DNA of 64,000 nt, taken from the NCBI RefSeq assembly GCF_000769075.1, contig NZ_JRFC01000014.1, positions 346,889 through 410,888 of the forward strand, read 5' to 3'. This document shows positions 1 to 7,721 of this stretch, piece by piece. Numbering within the stretch: the first letter of the stretch is position 1; every line of letters begins with the position of its first letter. Made by a program: the position numbers and the translations under genes. A model generated the notes under the pieces. It was not told the DNA's origin and made no database searches. It saw only the letters and a list, made by a program, of their open reading frames with translations. This DNA is from Porphyromonas sp. COT-290 OH3588 (GTDB taxonomy: Bacteria > Bacteroidota > Bacteroidia > Bacteroidales > Porphyromonadaceae).

Positions 1-292
1 GATCGTCTTGCTTCTGGTTGAGGCTCTGCTCACGTTGCTTGAGTTTGGCCTCGCTCTGCTTAATCTTATTATTATTCTGTGCGACCTGCTGCTCTAGATC
101 CCCCTTGAGCTGGAGAAACTTCTCCTTGACCTCAAGTAGTTTTTTCTGTTTAAGCACCTCGGCTTCTCTCTTTGCCTCTCCGATAATGGAGGCGGTTTTC
201 TGCTTGAGTAGTCGCTCGTTGATGAGCCACATCAAGCCCGCTCCGGCTACGAATGCTGCTGCTATTAGGGCAGCTACAATAATTCCTCCCAT
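1..292 (-). CDS. rny: Ribonuclease Y, 5' end only (partial)
   Basis: RNase Y is a membrane-anchored endoribonuclease that starts mRNA decay. Only the first 97 codons are here; the gene runs off the left edge. The start is the ATG read from 292 to 290 on the minus strand. Residues about 3-25 form one hydrophobic anchor (MGGIIVAALIAAAF...). After it comes a long Lys/Glu/Gln-rich coiled coil (INERLLKQKTASIIGEAKRE), typical of the family. The KH and HD domains lie outside the window. It follows zapA on the same strand, an order I recall from other Bacteroidales. The identification rests on the anchor plus coiled-coil pattern, because no catalytic part is visible. Confidence 0.8.
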   Translation of the reverse strand, partial: MGGIIVAALIAAAFVAGAGLMWLINERLLKQKTASIIGEAKREAEVLKQKKLLEVKEKFLQLKGDLEQQVAQNNNKIKQSEAKLKQREQSLNQKQDD

Positions 293-430
293 TTAGTCTT
301 GTTATCTTAGTGCCTATCCCTTTCCTTTTATCGGGCGACACACTTACCATTAATACTCTAAAAAAATAGCTGGGGAGAATATGAACCTTGGTGCAGGTAG
401 TATCAAAGGCGAAGCCTAGAGGGCGCAGGT

Positions 431-754
431 TTACAGATCGACCATAAGCCCAAGGGCTTGCTCTGCCTCTTGGTTGAGGCTACGCAAGCGATCTGCCCAA
501 TCTCTTGTTTCCAGACGTTGACGAACCTTCTCGGCACGATAGGCTATATCAATGGCTGCCATAGCGATATAGCCAGCTCCGGGGATCTCGGAGTGATTGG
601 GGTGACGGCTCCTATATATATTTACTGTAAGCCCTAGCTCCTCACCAGCACGCCTATAAGCGACTTCCTCCTCCACAGGCACGGTCATAGACAACCGAGC
701 ACGCTCTACCGGCACGGTGATACGCCTTGTTTTGGGGGTTTGATCAGTCTGCAT
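431..754 (-). CDS. zapA: Cell division protein ZapA
   Basis: This 107-residue protein fits ZapA, a small cytoplasmic factor that binds FtsZ and bundles its filaments at the division ring. The N-terminal half is a beta-rich head (SMTVPVEEEVAYRRAGEELG), followed by the helical tail that dimerises in this family (YIAMAAIDIAYRAEKVRQRL). The length is typical. It sits 16 bp downstream of a small coiled-coil gene and upstream of rny on the same strand, so the three probably form one transcription unit. Sequence similarity among ZapA proteins is low, so the name relies partly on size and context. Confidence 0.8.
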   Translation of the reverse strand: MQTDQTPKTRRITVPVERARLSMTVPVEEEVAYRRAGEELGLTVNIYRSRHPNHSEIPGAGYIAMAAIDIAYRAEKVRQRLETRDWADRLRSLNQEAEQALGLMVDL

Positions 755-770
755 CTCGTGAACCTGATAC

Positions 771-1058
771 TTATAGCTGAGCGATACAGTAATCTATTTC
801 TTTGATAATATCCGCAAGATAAGCCCGAGCCTGTGCCCTATCTGCGCCCTGTATGGTAAGTGCATTGGCGACTTGGCTCAAAGACTCGCTATGCCTGAGC
901 GTATTGACTTCGTCTTGCAGGGCATGTAGCCGTGCCGTCTGCTCCGAGAGTGTATGCTGTAGCTCGGCTATTTTTTCCGCCTGTCTATGAGATAACTCTA
1001 TAAGTCGGCGCATATTAACCTCCAAGCGTGCCAGTTCTTGTTCCTCTCGATTGGTCAT
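771..1058 (-). CDS. Small coiled-coil protein upstream of zapA
   Basis: This 95-residue protein is largely one predicted coiled coil (LSHRQAEKIAELQHTLSEQT). It ends in a helix with the pattern ADIIKEIDYCIAQL, an ending I recognise from small proteins next to zapA in other Bacteroidales. It has no signal peptide and no catalytic motif. It is the first gene of the unit that continues into zapA and rny. A role with ZapA in division-ring assembly, analogous to ZapB, is an inference from size, coiled coil and position. No function is established to my knowledge. Confidence 0.7.
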   Translation of the reverse strand: MTNREEQELARLEVNMRRLIELSHRQAEKIAELQHTLSEQTARLHALQDEVNTLRHSESLSQVANALTIQGADRAQARAYLADIIKEIDYCIAQL

Positions 1059-1086
1059 AGCTTAATTCAATAATTCTCTCGCTCCG

Positions 1087-1094
1087 CAAATGTA
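1087..1094 (-). promoter_or_regulatory. -7 box of the zapA unit
   Basis: CAAATGTA on the plus strand reads TACATTTG on the minus strand, matching the Bacteroidetes TAnnTTTG consensus. It lies 29 bp before the start of the coiled-coil gene. Confidence 0.5.
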
Positions 1095-1177
1095 ATCATT
1101 TCTATGCATATTAAGTATAGGGCTAGACGAGGCAAAAACCGAAGTTAATGCCCAGTGGAGGACTCCGAACCCCGAGA

Positions 1178-1501
1178 TTTATATTTTAGATCAACTTTCA
1201 GAATGTTGGTGGGAAGACAAGCATAGACTAGGGAGCAAAAGGGAGGAAGGCGTATTTGCCCCCTAGGAGGCTCTGTATTGCGTCGAGCTTCATTGGGGGC
1301 ACTTAGTGCAGCTCAACAAGGATACAAGCCTTAAACCGCCATCAACACAAATATCTATAAAACAACAATATAAAAACAAAAATCGACTAATCCTTCAGGG
1401 TAACATCATCTAGCTCAACATTTCTTCCCATCAATCTTGGGGGATTGATGGACATACCTTGACGTATGAGCCCATCAATCTGTCCTAATCTTCCCATCAA
1501 T
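1178..1501 (-). repeat. Dispersed intergenic element, copy A
   Basis: Read on the minus strand, the 12-mer ATTGATGGGAAG occurs at 1501-1490 and again at 1435-1424, starting 66 bp apart. The box AAATACG starts 178 bp after the second copy (1257-1251). A third, inverted 12-mer variant (GTTGGTGGGAAG on the plus strand) is at 1205-1216, and TATAAA ends at 1178. The near-palindrome around CCTAGGAGGC precedes the AAATACG box. The same spacings recur in the other five copies. It lies between divergent genes and has no shared reading frame. Confidence 0.85.
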
Positions 1502-1968
1502 TTTACTCACCGCCCCCCACCAACCCCGATCAATCTCCCTATCCTACTCCCAAATTGGCGCACAATCCATTTGCAAACTTTAACAGAAAAACAGACAAAC
1601 ACCACCCACAACGACCTAAGCCTAGAGGTAAGCCGGCATCGACAGTAGAGGTATGGAGGCTCAAATGCAATGGTAGAACCTGCACAGAGCAAGGTCTATG
1701 AGCATGAAAGGCATTAATACATCATAGCTCTGCGATGCGGTATGCAAAGGCTTGTTCGGGACAGACAAATTCGATAACTTTGGGGAAAGCTCTCCACAAG
1801 AGAGATAACCCCAGCGAAGCCCCTAGGCCTCGCCAAAGCACGCAACCCACCGCAAGGCATCGGAAGCAATGATGATGCAGGCGTAGCCCTCCCACAGGAG
1901 AGCACCAAGTATCAATAGACCTCGGTCATAGAAAACTAAATTGTGAACCATCTAAAAAGAATCTTGAG

Positions 1969-3846
1969 ATGAGAGATTTACCTACACACTTCAAGTCCAT
2001 CGGGCTCGCAGTGGCATCGGCTCTATGCCTACTTATGCCGCAAGAGGGTGCTGCCCAAACACTCAAAATGGATCTAGCCAAGCCCGTGCTACTCCCAGTG
2101 ACGGAGCTGACGGCAAACTCAATGACAGTCCACTGGCGCAACGTGAAGGCAGAGTATGGAGCCAGCCCCGATGCTCCACGCATGTTCTACCGTCTGCACA
2201 TCACACACGAGTTCGAGGCCAAGGAAGACGTCCTATACCCAGTAGCCAATTTCGAGATCAAGGGCACCACCGACGGCAAAGAGGTTGAGTCCCCAGCCAA
2301 CTGGCTAGACGAGTGGGGTAGCCAATCGGGTTGGTTCGCTATGACGCACAAAGCTCGCCCCGGTGCGATACAGATCAGTGTCCCTGCTCAGATGAGAATC
2401 CCCGGCCTGCCCAAAGAGGTCTATGAGACAACCTCAGGGCTAGTGAGTCCAATCCTCCACCTTGGCAACAACTCGGGTAAGTACAGCCTCTCGTTTACGG
2501 CCAAAGTCGTAGAGGGTATCGGCAGCAATGCCGAGCTGATCATCTTCGGCTATGGAGAAGAAACCAATGCGCCTACCGAGGCTCCGAGCAACATCAAAAA
2601 CATCAGCATACCCATGGACGGTAAGGCGCACAAGATCACACTAGACATGGAGGGGGGCACTTGGTCGCACCTCGTGACGATGAGGCTACACTCTCCTCAC
2701 GTCATAGAGCTCACAGATGCTATCAAGATAGAGCAGGCTCTCGTACAGGGGGACAAAGGCTATCGCTCGGTCTGGAAGGCTGGCATCAAAGGCTCTCACG
2801 CCTCGATACAGCCTCAGAAGCCCGACCTCTCAAAAGGAGAGTACAAAGTAGAGTATGCTTTCTCCATCGGCACCAAGGAGGAAGAGGGGCTAATCCCCGC
2901 TGGCGTCCTAGATCAGGAAGCAGCCAAGAAGGCGGGTGAACGCATTGCCGTACGTATGGGGGTACAAGAAACTGTTGGCGACTTTGGTGATAGGGCCAAC
3001 CTAGTAGTCCGCCGATCTATGTTCTCCGACCCATGCTACCTCGACGGCAACACGCCCAAGTCCCCCTACTACTATCTCGGCTATGTAGGCAAAGAAGCCC
3101 CCAACTATCAGTACGCACTACCCGGAGAGATCACACACCCCAATGGTCTATACGCAGGGGCAATCAAAATGTCCACGCACATGACCAACGCTTACCACGG
3201 AAAAAAAATCCTAGGCGTACGGCTCTGTGTGGCGGCTGTAGGGCAAAACAAAACTGGGTGGCTGCTAGGCTCTCGAGAGCAAAACGCAGGCACACCCTAT
3301 ATCTTCCTCGCCCAAAAACTCAAGGGAGCTGAAGCAGGGGAGAGCCAATGGCTCCGCTCTAGAGTGTCGGTACTGCAAGACGGCTGGAACGAGGTGATGT
3401 TCGACGAACCCTATACGATCGAGCGAGGCAACCCAATCTATGCCGGTGTGATAGCTCAGGACATGAGCAACTCGGGCCTAATACTGGCCACACACCACGA
3501 CCCACAGATTACCACTCCCCACTCTCTGCTCTACGCCCACGCTGAAGGCAACGCTCAGCACAGCTCACTCTCATTTGCCGCTAAGCCCAAGCAAGACCAG
3601 CATCTACTCATGCAGTTCATCTTGGACGAATCGGCTCATAACGGTATCGAACCTCTCATCGCAGAGCTATGCCGCATCTATGTAGAGGGAGGTCGAGTTA
3701 AGGTTGAGGGCAAGCATGACGCTATATTCGTCTATACTATCACGGGGCAGCTCATCGACTCGGAGGTAGCTCTCCCCTCGGGTAAATACATTGTGCGAGT
3801 TAGTACGCCATCGGGCTATCAGCACCAGCGTATCTTGGTGCCATAG
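1969..3846 (+). CDS. Secreted protein with T9SS sorting-like C-terminus
   Basis: This 625-residue protein has no function I recognise. Residues about 1-29 look like a signal peptide (FKSIGLAVASALCLLM, then QEGAAQ). The segment after it (PVLLPVTELTANSMTVHWRN) resembles the start of a fibronectin-III-like or choice-of-anchor beta sandwich. The body is rich in predicted beta strands and shows no catalytic motif. The last 70 residues (RIYVEGGRVKVEGKHDAIFV, then YTITGQLIDS and SGKYIVRV) match the layout of a type A T9SS sorting domain, implying export across the outer membrane and surface attachment or release. It stands alone, with copy A of the dispersed element upstream and a 24-bp terminator hairpin downstream. 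Confidence 0.75.
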   Translation: MRDLPTHFKSIGLAVASALCLLMPQEGAAQTLKMDLAKPVLLPVTELTANSMTVHWRNVKAEYGASPDAPRMFYRLHITHEFEAKEDVLYPVANFEIKGTTDGKEVESPANWLDEWGSQSGWFAMTHKARPGAIQISVPAQMRIPGLPKEVYETTSGLVSPILHLGNNSGKYSLSFTAKVVEGIGSNAELIIFGYGEETNAPTEAPSNIKNISIPMDGKAHKITLDMEGGTWSHLVTMRLHSPHVIELTDAIKIEQALVQGDKGYRSVWKAGIKGSHASIQPQKPDLSKGEYKVEYAFSIGTKEEEGLIPAGVLDQEAAKKAGERIAVRMGVQETVGDFGDRANLVVRRSMFSDPCYLDGNTPKSPYYYLGYVGKEAPNYQYALPGEITHPNGLYAGAIKMSTHMTNAYHGKKILGVRLCVAAVGQNKTGWLLGSREQNAGTPYIFLAQKLKGAEAGESQWLRSRVSVLQDGWNEVMFDEPYTIERGNPIYAGVIAQDMSNSGLILATHHDPQITTPHSLLYAHAEGNAQHSSLSFAAKPKQDQHLLMQFILDESAHNGIEPLIAELCRIYVEGGRVKVEGKHDAIFVYTITGQLIDSEVALPSGKYIVRVSTPSGYQHQRILVP

Positions 3847-3861
3847 TCTATCACACATCAT

Positions 3862-3912
3862 AAATCAAAGGCGGTGCATCGAAAACAATTTTCGATGCAC
3901 CGCCTTTGATTT
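3862..3912. terminator. Bidirectional terminator, 24-bp perfect stem
   Basis: Arms 3862-3885 and 3889-3912 are perfectly complementary around a 3-base loop (CAA). The outer ends are A-rich and T-rich, so it can work in both directions between the converging genes at 1969 and 3939. Confidence 0.85.
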
Positions 3913-3938
3913 AGACCCTCGGATTACCCCGATCGTAG

Positions 3939-4985
3939 CTAACGCTCTCGCTTCTTAGGCACCTTGAGCTCGATATCGAAGTCTACGACCCGAGTAGCAT
4001 TAACGCCTGAGATACCCGTACCTCCGTTGATGTTGCTGTAGATCTGCACGGGCGTAGTAAATGGAGATTCTTCATCTGTCGAATGGGCTACGCCTAGGCT
4101 AATGAGATATTTGTAAACATCTTCGCTGATAGCCTGCACGAAGAAACGAATACGCCGACTCTTGGGCTTGACCAACACCTCACTCCCATCTCCTAGAATG
4201 GTATGATAGCCATCTTCTCTGTGGTAATAGAAGTTCATCGGCAGAGAGATACGATCGGACGAGAGAGAGAGCCCAACCTCCTGCCCATCGAAAACACGAT
4301 CGGGGAAAACGTTGTAGATATTGGTGTACGAGGCAATATCGAAGGGGTCTTCAGCCTCTTCGCTACCGGGGGCTGCGGGATTGCCATCACTGAGTATGTA
4401 GTCCTCTCTCCCATCTAGCTTGAGCATGATCCACCCCCTAGGCGTAAACTCCTCGCCAGTGTCTACACGCTGCACTACATCTGCATATTCCGCATAGATG
4501 CGGTAGTAGTTTTTCTCCCCTGCGGGGTCTTTGAGCCTAATCTTCCAGCGGGTGTACTCCTTACGACTACCTGTTTCCCGATGTAGGGTATAGTCTTCGT
4601 GCTTGACCTCAAGCACCTCTGCTGGGCTTGGCACTACAAACTCAGACGAAGCCTTCTTGCCCTTGTAGCTGGCTGAGATCTGCACACGCTGGCCACTCCT
4701 GAACTGAGCCGAGAGTTCATAAGTCCCAAGAGGCTTGATCGGAGTGAGCCCTACCTTGGCCCCGTCGATGCTCATCTCCACCTCTACGCCCTTGATTCTA
4801 AAATACCGCCCCATACTGGTTTGGGAGATCTTGAGCGTATGTTGGTCCCGATCGGTTGCACCAAGGAAAAGAATCGTTAGCTCCTCCTTGAGGTTTTCGT
4901 ATGGGATATCAAGCGACGACTTACAACTCGTCATTGACACAGCGGCTACCAATAGAGCCGATAATTTAAGCATGTATGGTTTCAT
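3939..4985 (-). CDS. DUF4249 family outer-membrane lipoprotein
   Basis: This 348-residue protein has a lipoprotein signal peptide with lipobox MTSC (Cys21). The opening (LDIPYENLKEELTILFLGAT) and the later region around YADVVQRVDTGEEF, then VFDGQEVGLSLSSD, fit the DUF4249 family. Its members are encoded next to CarboxypepD_reg-type TonB receptors in Bacteroidetes. It starts 13 bp after the receptor gene at 4999-7449 and is surely co-transcribed with it. By analogy with SusD-like partners it may cap or assist the receptor at the cell surface, but the substrate is unknown. It ends at a bidirectional terminator. Confidence 0.85.
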   Translation of the reverse strand: MKPYMLKLSALLVAAVSMTSCKSSLDIPYENLKEELTILFLGATDRDQHTLKISQTSMGRYFRIKGVEVEMSIDGAKVGLTPIKPLGTYELSAQFRSGQRVQISASYKGKKASSEFVVPSPAEVLEVKHEDYTLHRETGSRKEYTRWKIRLKDPAGEKNYYRIYAEYADVVQRVDTGEEFTPRGWIMLKLDGREDYILSDGNPAAPGSEEAEDPFDIASYTNIYNVFPDRVFDGQEVGLSLSSDRISLPMNFYYHREDGYHTILGDGSEVLVKPKSRRIRFFVQAISEDVYKYLISLGVAHSTDEESPFTTPVQIYSNINGGTGISGVNATRVVDFDIELKVPKKRER

Positions 4986-4998
4986 CGTCTTAGGAACC

Positions 4999-7449
4999 TT
5001 AAAATTTGTATGTGTAGGAGATTGACGGAATGATGGGCAGAAGCGTAAACTTCGTTACCCGATTATCCTTCCTAGAGTTGCTCAGATCAGCAGGGTAGAT
5101 GAAGGCTGGATTCTTCTGGTTGTAGACATTGAAGATGCTGAAGTTCCAGACACTCTGGGCTCTCCCCTTGTGAAAGCGATTGTAATTGACACTTAAATTG
5201 AGGCGATGCGTGGCTGGCAAACGGAAGTTGTTGCGCTCGGGGATATAGCTCTGTGTGTCCGATCGCCAGCTATCCATAGCATCTGGACGGATAATCTGCA
5301 TCTTCTCATAACCAAGTGTAATCACTCCACCTGTGTAGAACTCCCAAGAGGCAGACGCATCGACACGATTGCTAAACTTGTGAGATAGGACGATGTTGAG
5401 CTTGTGCCTGCGGTCATACTTGTAGGGGAACCACTCACCTCTATTAATCGAACCATCAGGGAAGCGGCGCTCGCTCTTGGAGAGGGTGTAGCCAACCCAA
5501 CCAGTGGTACGGCCAACCTGACGCATCAGGATTGCCTCCACCCCATAGCTACGGCCGTGACCAGCGACGACTTTGTTCTCCCAACCAACCGACGAGCCTA
5601 CGAAGCTGGCTCCGTCCTTATACTCGAGTACATGGTTCATGTGCTTGTAATAGGCTTCGGCACTTACATACCACCCATTGCCAAACTTATAGTTCGCACC
5701 GAGGCTCAGCTGATCCGAGGTCATCGGCTCGAGGTGTTTGGTAGCAGGTACCCACAGGTCTGTGGGGAGCGTCATAGCAGCCGAGGTAAGCAGGTGTACA
5801 TTCTGCGACATACGTGCATAGCCGAGCGTCATATTCAGCAGAGGCGTTATACGCCAGTCTATGTTGGCTCTAGGTTGTAGGGAGATATAAGGCTTGGAAT
5901 TGACCATAAACATAGCCGCACGCAGGCCTGCGTTGAGCTGGAGGGCATCATTGAGCTGGAGCTTACTCTCGGCATAGAGGGCTGCATGGTGGGCAAAGAT
6001 TAGACTAGAGGGTTTAGGATTCAGCAGGTCTGGGCTTACGTCTAGGCCTAGGGCCTCACCTCTATTGACCCGCTCGTGGGCTTCGGGACGGAAGGTATGG
6101 TGGATATAGTCTAGCCCGAAGCGCCACTCCGAGCGAGGCGAGGCGTAGTAGTGAGCATTCCAGCCTAGCGATAGATCTTCGATACCAGAGTTGTAGCCAA
6201 CGGAGGTGAATTGCCTCTCTGCCTTACGCTCTAGGATGCGGTTGGTGAACCGTGTCAAGAAGTGATATTTGGTATAGGCCAGCGTCATATCACTATAGAG
6301 CTTGGAGGAGAAGACGTGGTTCCAGCGCAGAGAAGCTAGAGTATTGCCCCAATTCATGTTGGCGTTGGTATTGACATCTAAGGAGTGCGCATTGCCGTCT
6401 TCGTCACTGATGCTGTATGTTTCGTTCATATCACTATGCAACTTGTCTAGTCCATGATAGACACTTAGGTATAAGCGATCTCTATCCCCGATCTTGTGCT
6501 GCAACTTGGCATTGATGTCGTAGAAGTAGTAGCCTCCATCGAAGTCTTCACTAGGGATAAAAGGCTTAGCGAGCAAGTCAATGTAGGTGCGACGAAGGGC
6601 TAGATTGAAGCTCGTCCTATCCTTAATAATAGGCCCCTCGATCTGAGCTTTGGAGGAGATCAATCCTATACTCAAGGCTCCTTTGTACTTCTGCATATTC
6701 CCGTCATTGGTGCGCACATCAATCACAGAGGAGAGGCGTCCACCGAAACGAGCAGGGAAGTTACCCTTGTATAGGTCGACCTTCTTGACGGCCTCAGGAG
6801 TAAAGACAGAGAAGAACCCGAAGAGATGATCCACACTATAGAGCGAAACGCCATCTAGTAGGATCAAGTTTTCGTCGGGTCCGCCACCTCGTACATGCAC
6901 ACCTGCACTGCCCTCGCTCCCGCTCTGTACCCCGGGCATTAGTTGTAGCGCCTTCATCAGATCGCTCTCTCCAAGCAACGCTGGAGTTGTCTTGATGATA
7001 TGTACGGGAACCTCAATAGCCCCCGCCTGCGGTGCACGGAGCTGTCGGCGTTCTTCTGTGATGACTACTTCTTGTAGTAGCCCCTTAGGATCAAGTTCGA
7101 TGGTGAGTGTTGTGTCTGCTTTCAGGTTAAGCTCGATGGTTTGTGTTTCGTAGCCGATGTAGGAAATACGGATTGAGCGAATCGGCTTGCTGGGACTGAA
7201 GCTAAAGAAGCCATAAGAATTGGTATAAGCTCCTTGCTTAGTTTCGGGTGCGTAGATCGTCGCTCCAATCAAGGTTTCCTTACTCTCGGCATCGACCACA
7301 TGCCCACTAATCGTGTGGTGCTTGGTTGTGGGTGGCTGAGCTTGCACCATATCTGTGCCCGAGCCGAGCCAAAGCAGAGTGACGAGGACGAACACACGCC
7401 AGAGCGCACTTGGGGCTACAAGCTGGCGAAGGTGGTTCCGCATTGTCAT
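4999..7449 (-). CDS. TonB-dependent receptor with carboxypeptidase-regulatory-like domain
   Basis: This 816-residue outer-membrane transporter has a signal peptide (LVTLLWLGSG..AQ, ending near residue 38). A CarboxypepD_reg-like beta sandwich follows at about 44-125 (HTISGHVVDAESKETLIGAT, then NSYGFFSFSPSK). Next comes a plug domain (ALQLMPGVQSGSEGSAGVHV, then RGGGPDENLILLDG at about 180-215), then a long beta barrel ending in an aromatic residue (SISYTYKF). Uptake would be driven by TonB-ExbBD from the inner membrane. The substrate is not evident. It lacks the long SusC-specific signature and pairs with DUF4249 instead of SusD, so it need not import polysaccharide. Two nearby Met codons (residues 1 and 3) could start it. 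Confidence 0.9.
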   Translation of the reverse strand: MTMRNHLRQLVAPSALWRVFVLVTLLWLGSGTDMVQAQPPTTKHHTISGHVVDAESKETLIGATIYAPETKQGAYTNSYGFFSFSPSKPIRSIRISYIGYETQTIELNLKADTTLTIELDPKGLLQEVVITEERRQLRAPQAGAIEVPVHIIKTTPALLGESDLMKALQLMPGVQSGSEGSAGVHVRGGGPDENLILLDGVSLYSVDHLFGFFSVFTPEAVKKVDLYKGNFPARFGGRLSSVIDVRTNDGNMQKYKGALSIGLISSKAQIEGPIIKDRTSFNLALRRTYIDLLAKPFIPSEDFDGGYYFYDINAKLQHKIGDRDRLYLSVYHGLDKLHSDMNETYSISDEDGNAHSLDVNTNANMNWGNTLASLRWNHVFSSKLYSDMTLAYTKYHFLTRFTNRILERKAERQFTSVGYNSGIEDLSLGWNAHYYASPRSEWRFGLDYIHHTFRPEAHERVNRGEALGLDVSPDLLNPKPSSLIFAHHAALYAESKLQLNDALQLNAGLRAAMFMVNSKPYISLQPRANIDWRITPLLNMTLGYARMSQNVHLLTSAAMTLPTDLWVPATKHLEPMTSDQLSLGANYKFGNGWYVSAEAYYKHMNHVLEYKDGASFVGSSVGWENKVVAGHGRSYGVEAILMRQVGRTTGWVGYTLSKSERRFPDGSINRGEWFPYKYDRRHKLNIVLSHKFSNRVDASASWEFYTGGVITLGYEKMQIIRPDAMDSWRSDTQSYIPERNNFRLPATHRLNLSVNYNRFHKGRAQSVWNFSIFNVYNQKNPAFIYPADLSNSRKDNRVTKFTLLPIIPSISYTYKF

Positions 7450-7521
7450 TGTCTAGTGATTGTTTGTAATTAATTATTAGCTGCTATCTATCTAATCTCT
7501 TGAAGAAAGAAAATACAGGAG

Positions 7522-7529
7522 CAAATATA
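7522..7529 (-). promoter_or_regulatory. -7 box of the TonB receptor operon
   Basis: CAAATATA (TATATTTG on the minus strand) lies about 70 bp before the receptor start. A CAAA-rich stretch about 20 bp further upstream may serve as the -33 element. Confidence 0.45.
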
Positions 7530-7640
7530 GGTATTATTTCTATGCAAGAAGCAAACAAAATGCTCGTAAATATCTATAAAAGAAAAATCTATAAAAGTTT
7601 AGCCTCTCATAGAGGTTATACCAACTCTCCCAAATGCAGC

Positions 7641-7685
7641 TAAGCCCCGAGAGGATTGTACTCACAATCTCTCTCTCGGGGCTTA
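7641..7685 (-). terminator. Terminator of the dipeptidase fusion gene
   Basis: Perfect arms TAAGCCCCGAGAG (7641-7653) and CTCTCGGGGCTTA (7673-7685), 36 bp past the stop codon of the minus-strand gene. Confidence 0.8.
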
Positions 7686-7721
7686 GGTAATAATATCCGT
7701 TTGGCAGTAGAGTCGTGGTGC

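Larger units (their letters stand above)
1059..1968. other. 910-bp divergent gap without a gene
   Basis: This gap separates the zapA unit (minus) from the secreted protein at 1969 (plus). It holds the zapA-unit promoter at the left and copy A of the dispersed 324-bp element at 1178-1501. From about 1500 to 1968 I see no credible gene, RNA or clear promoter; short open frames there lack plausible protein character. Confidence 0.6.

Noticed and set aside
4999-7449. SusC/SusD polysaccharide-utilisation pair
   Set aside because: The partner is a DUF4249 lipoprotein, not SusD, and no glycosidases are adjacent.
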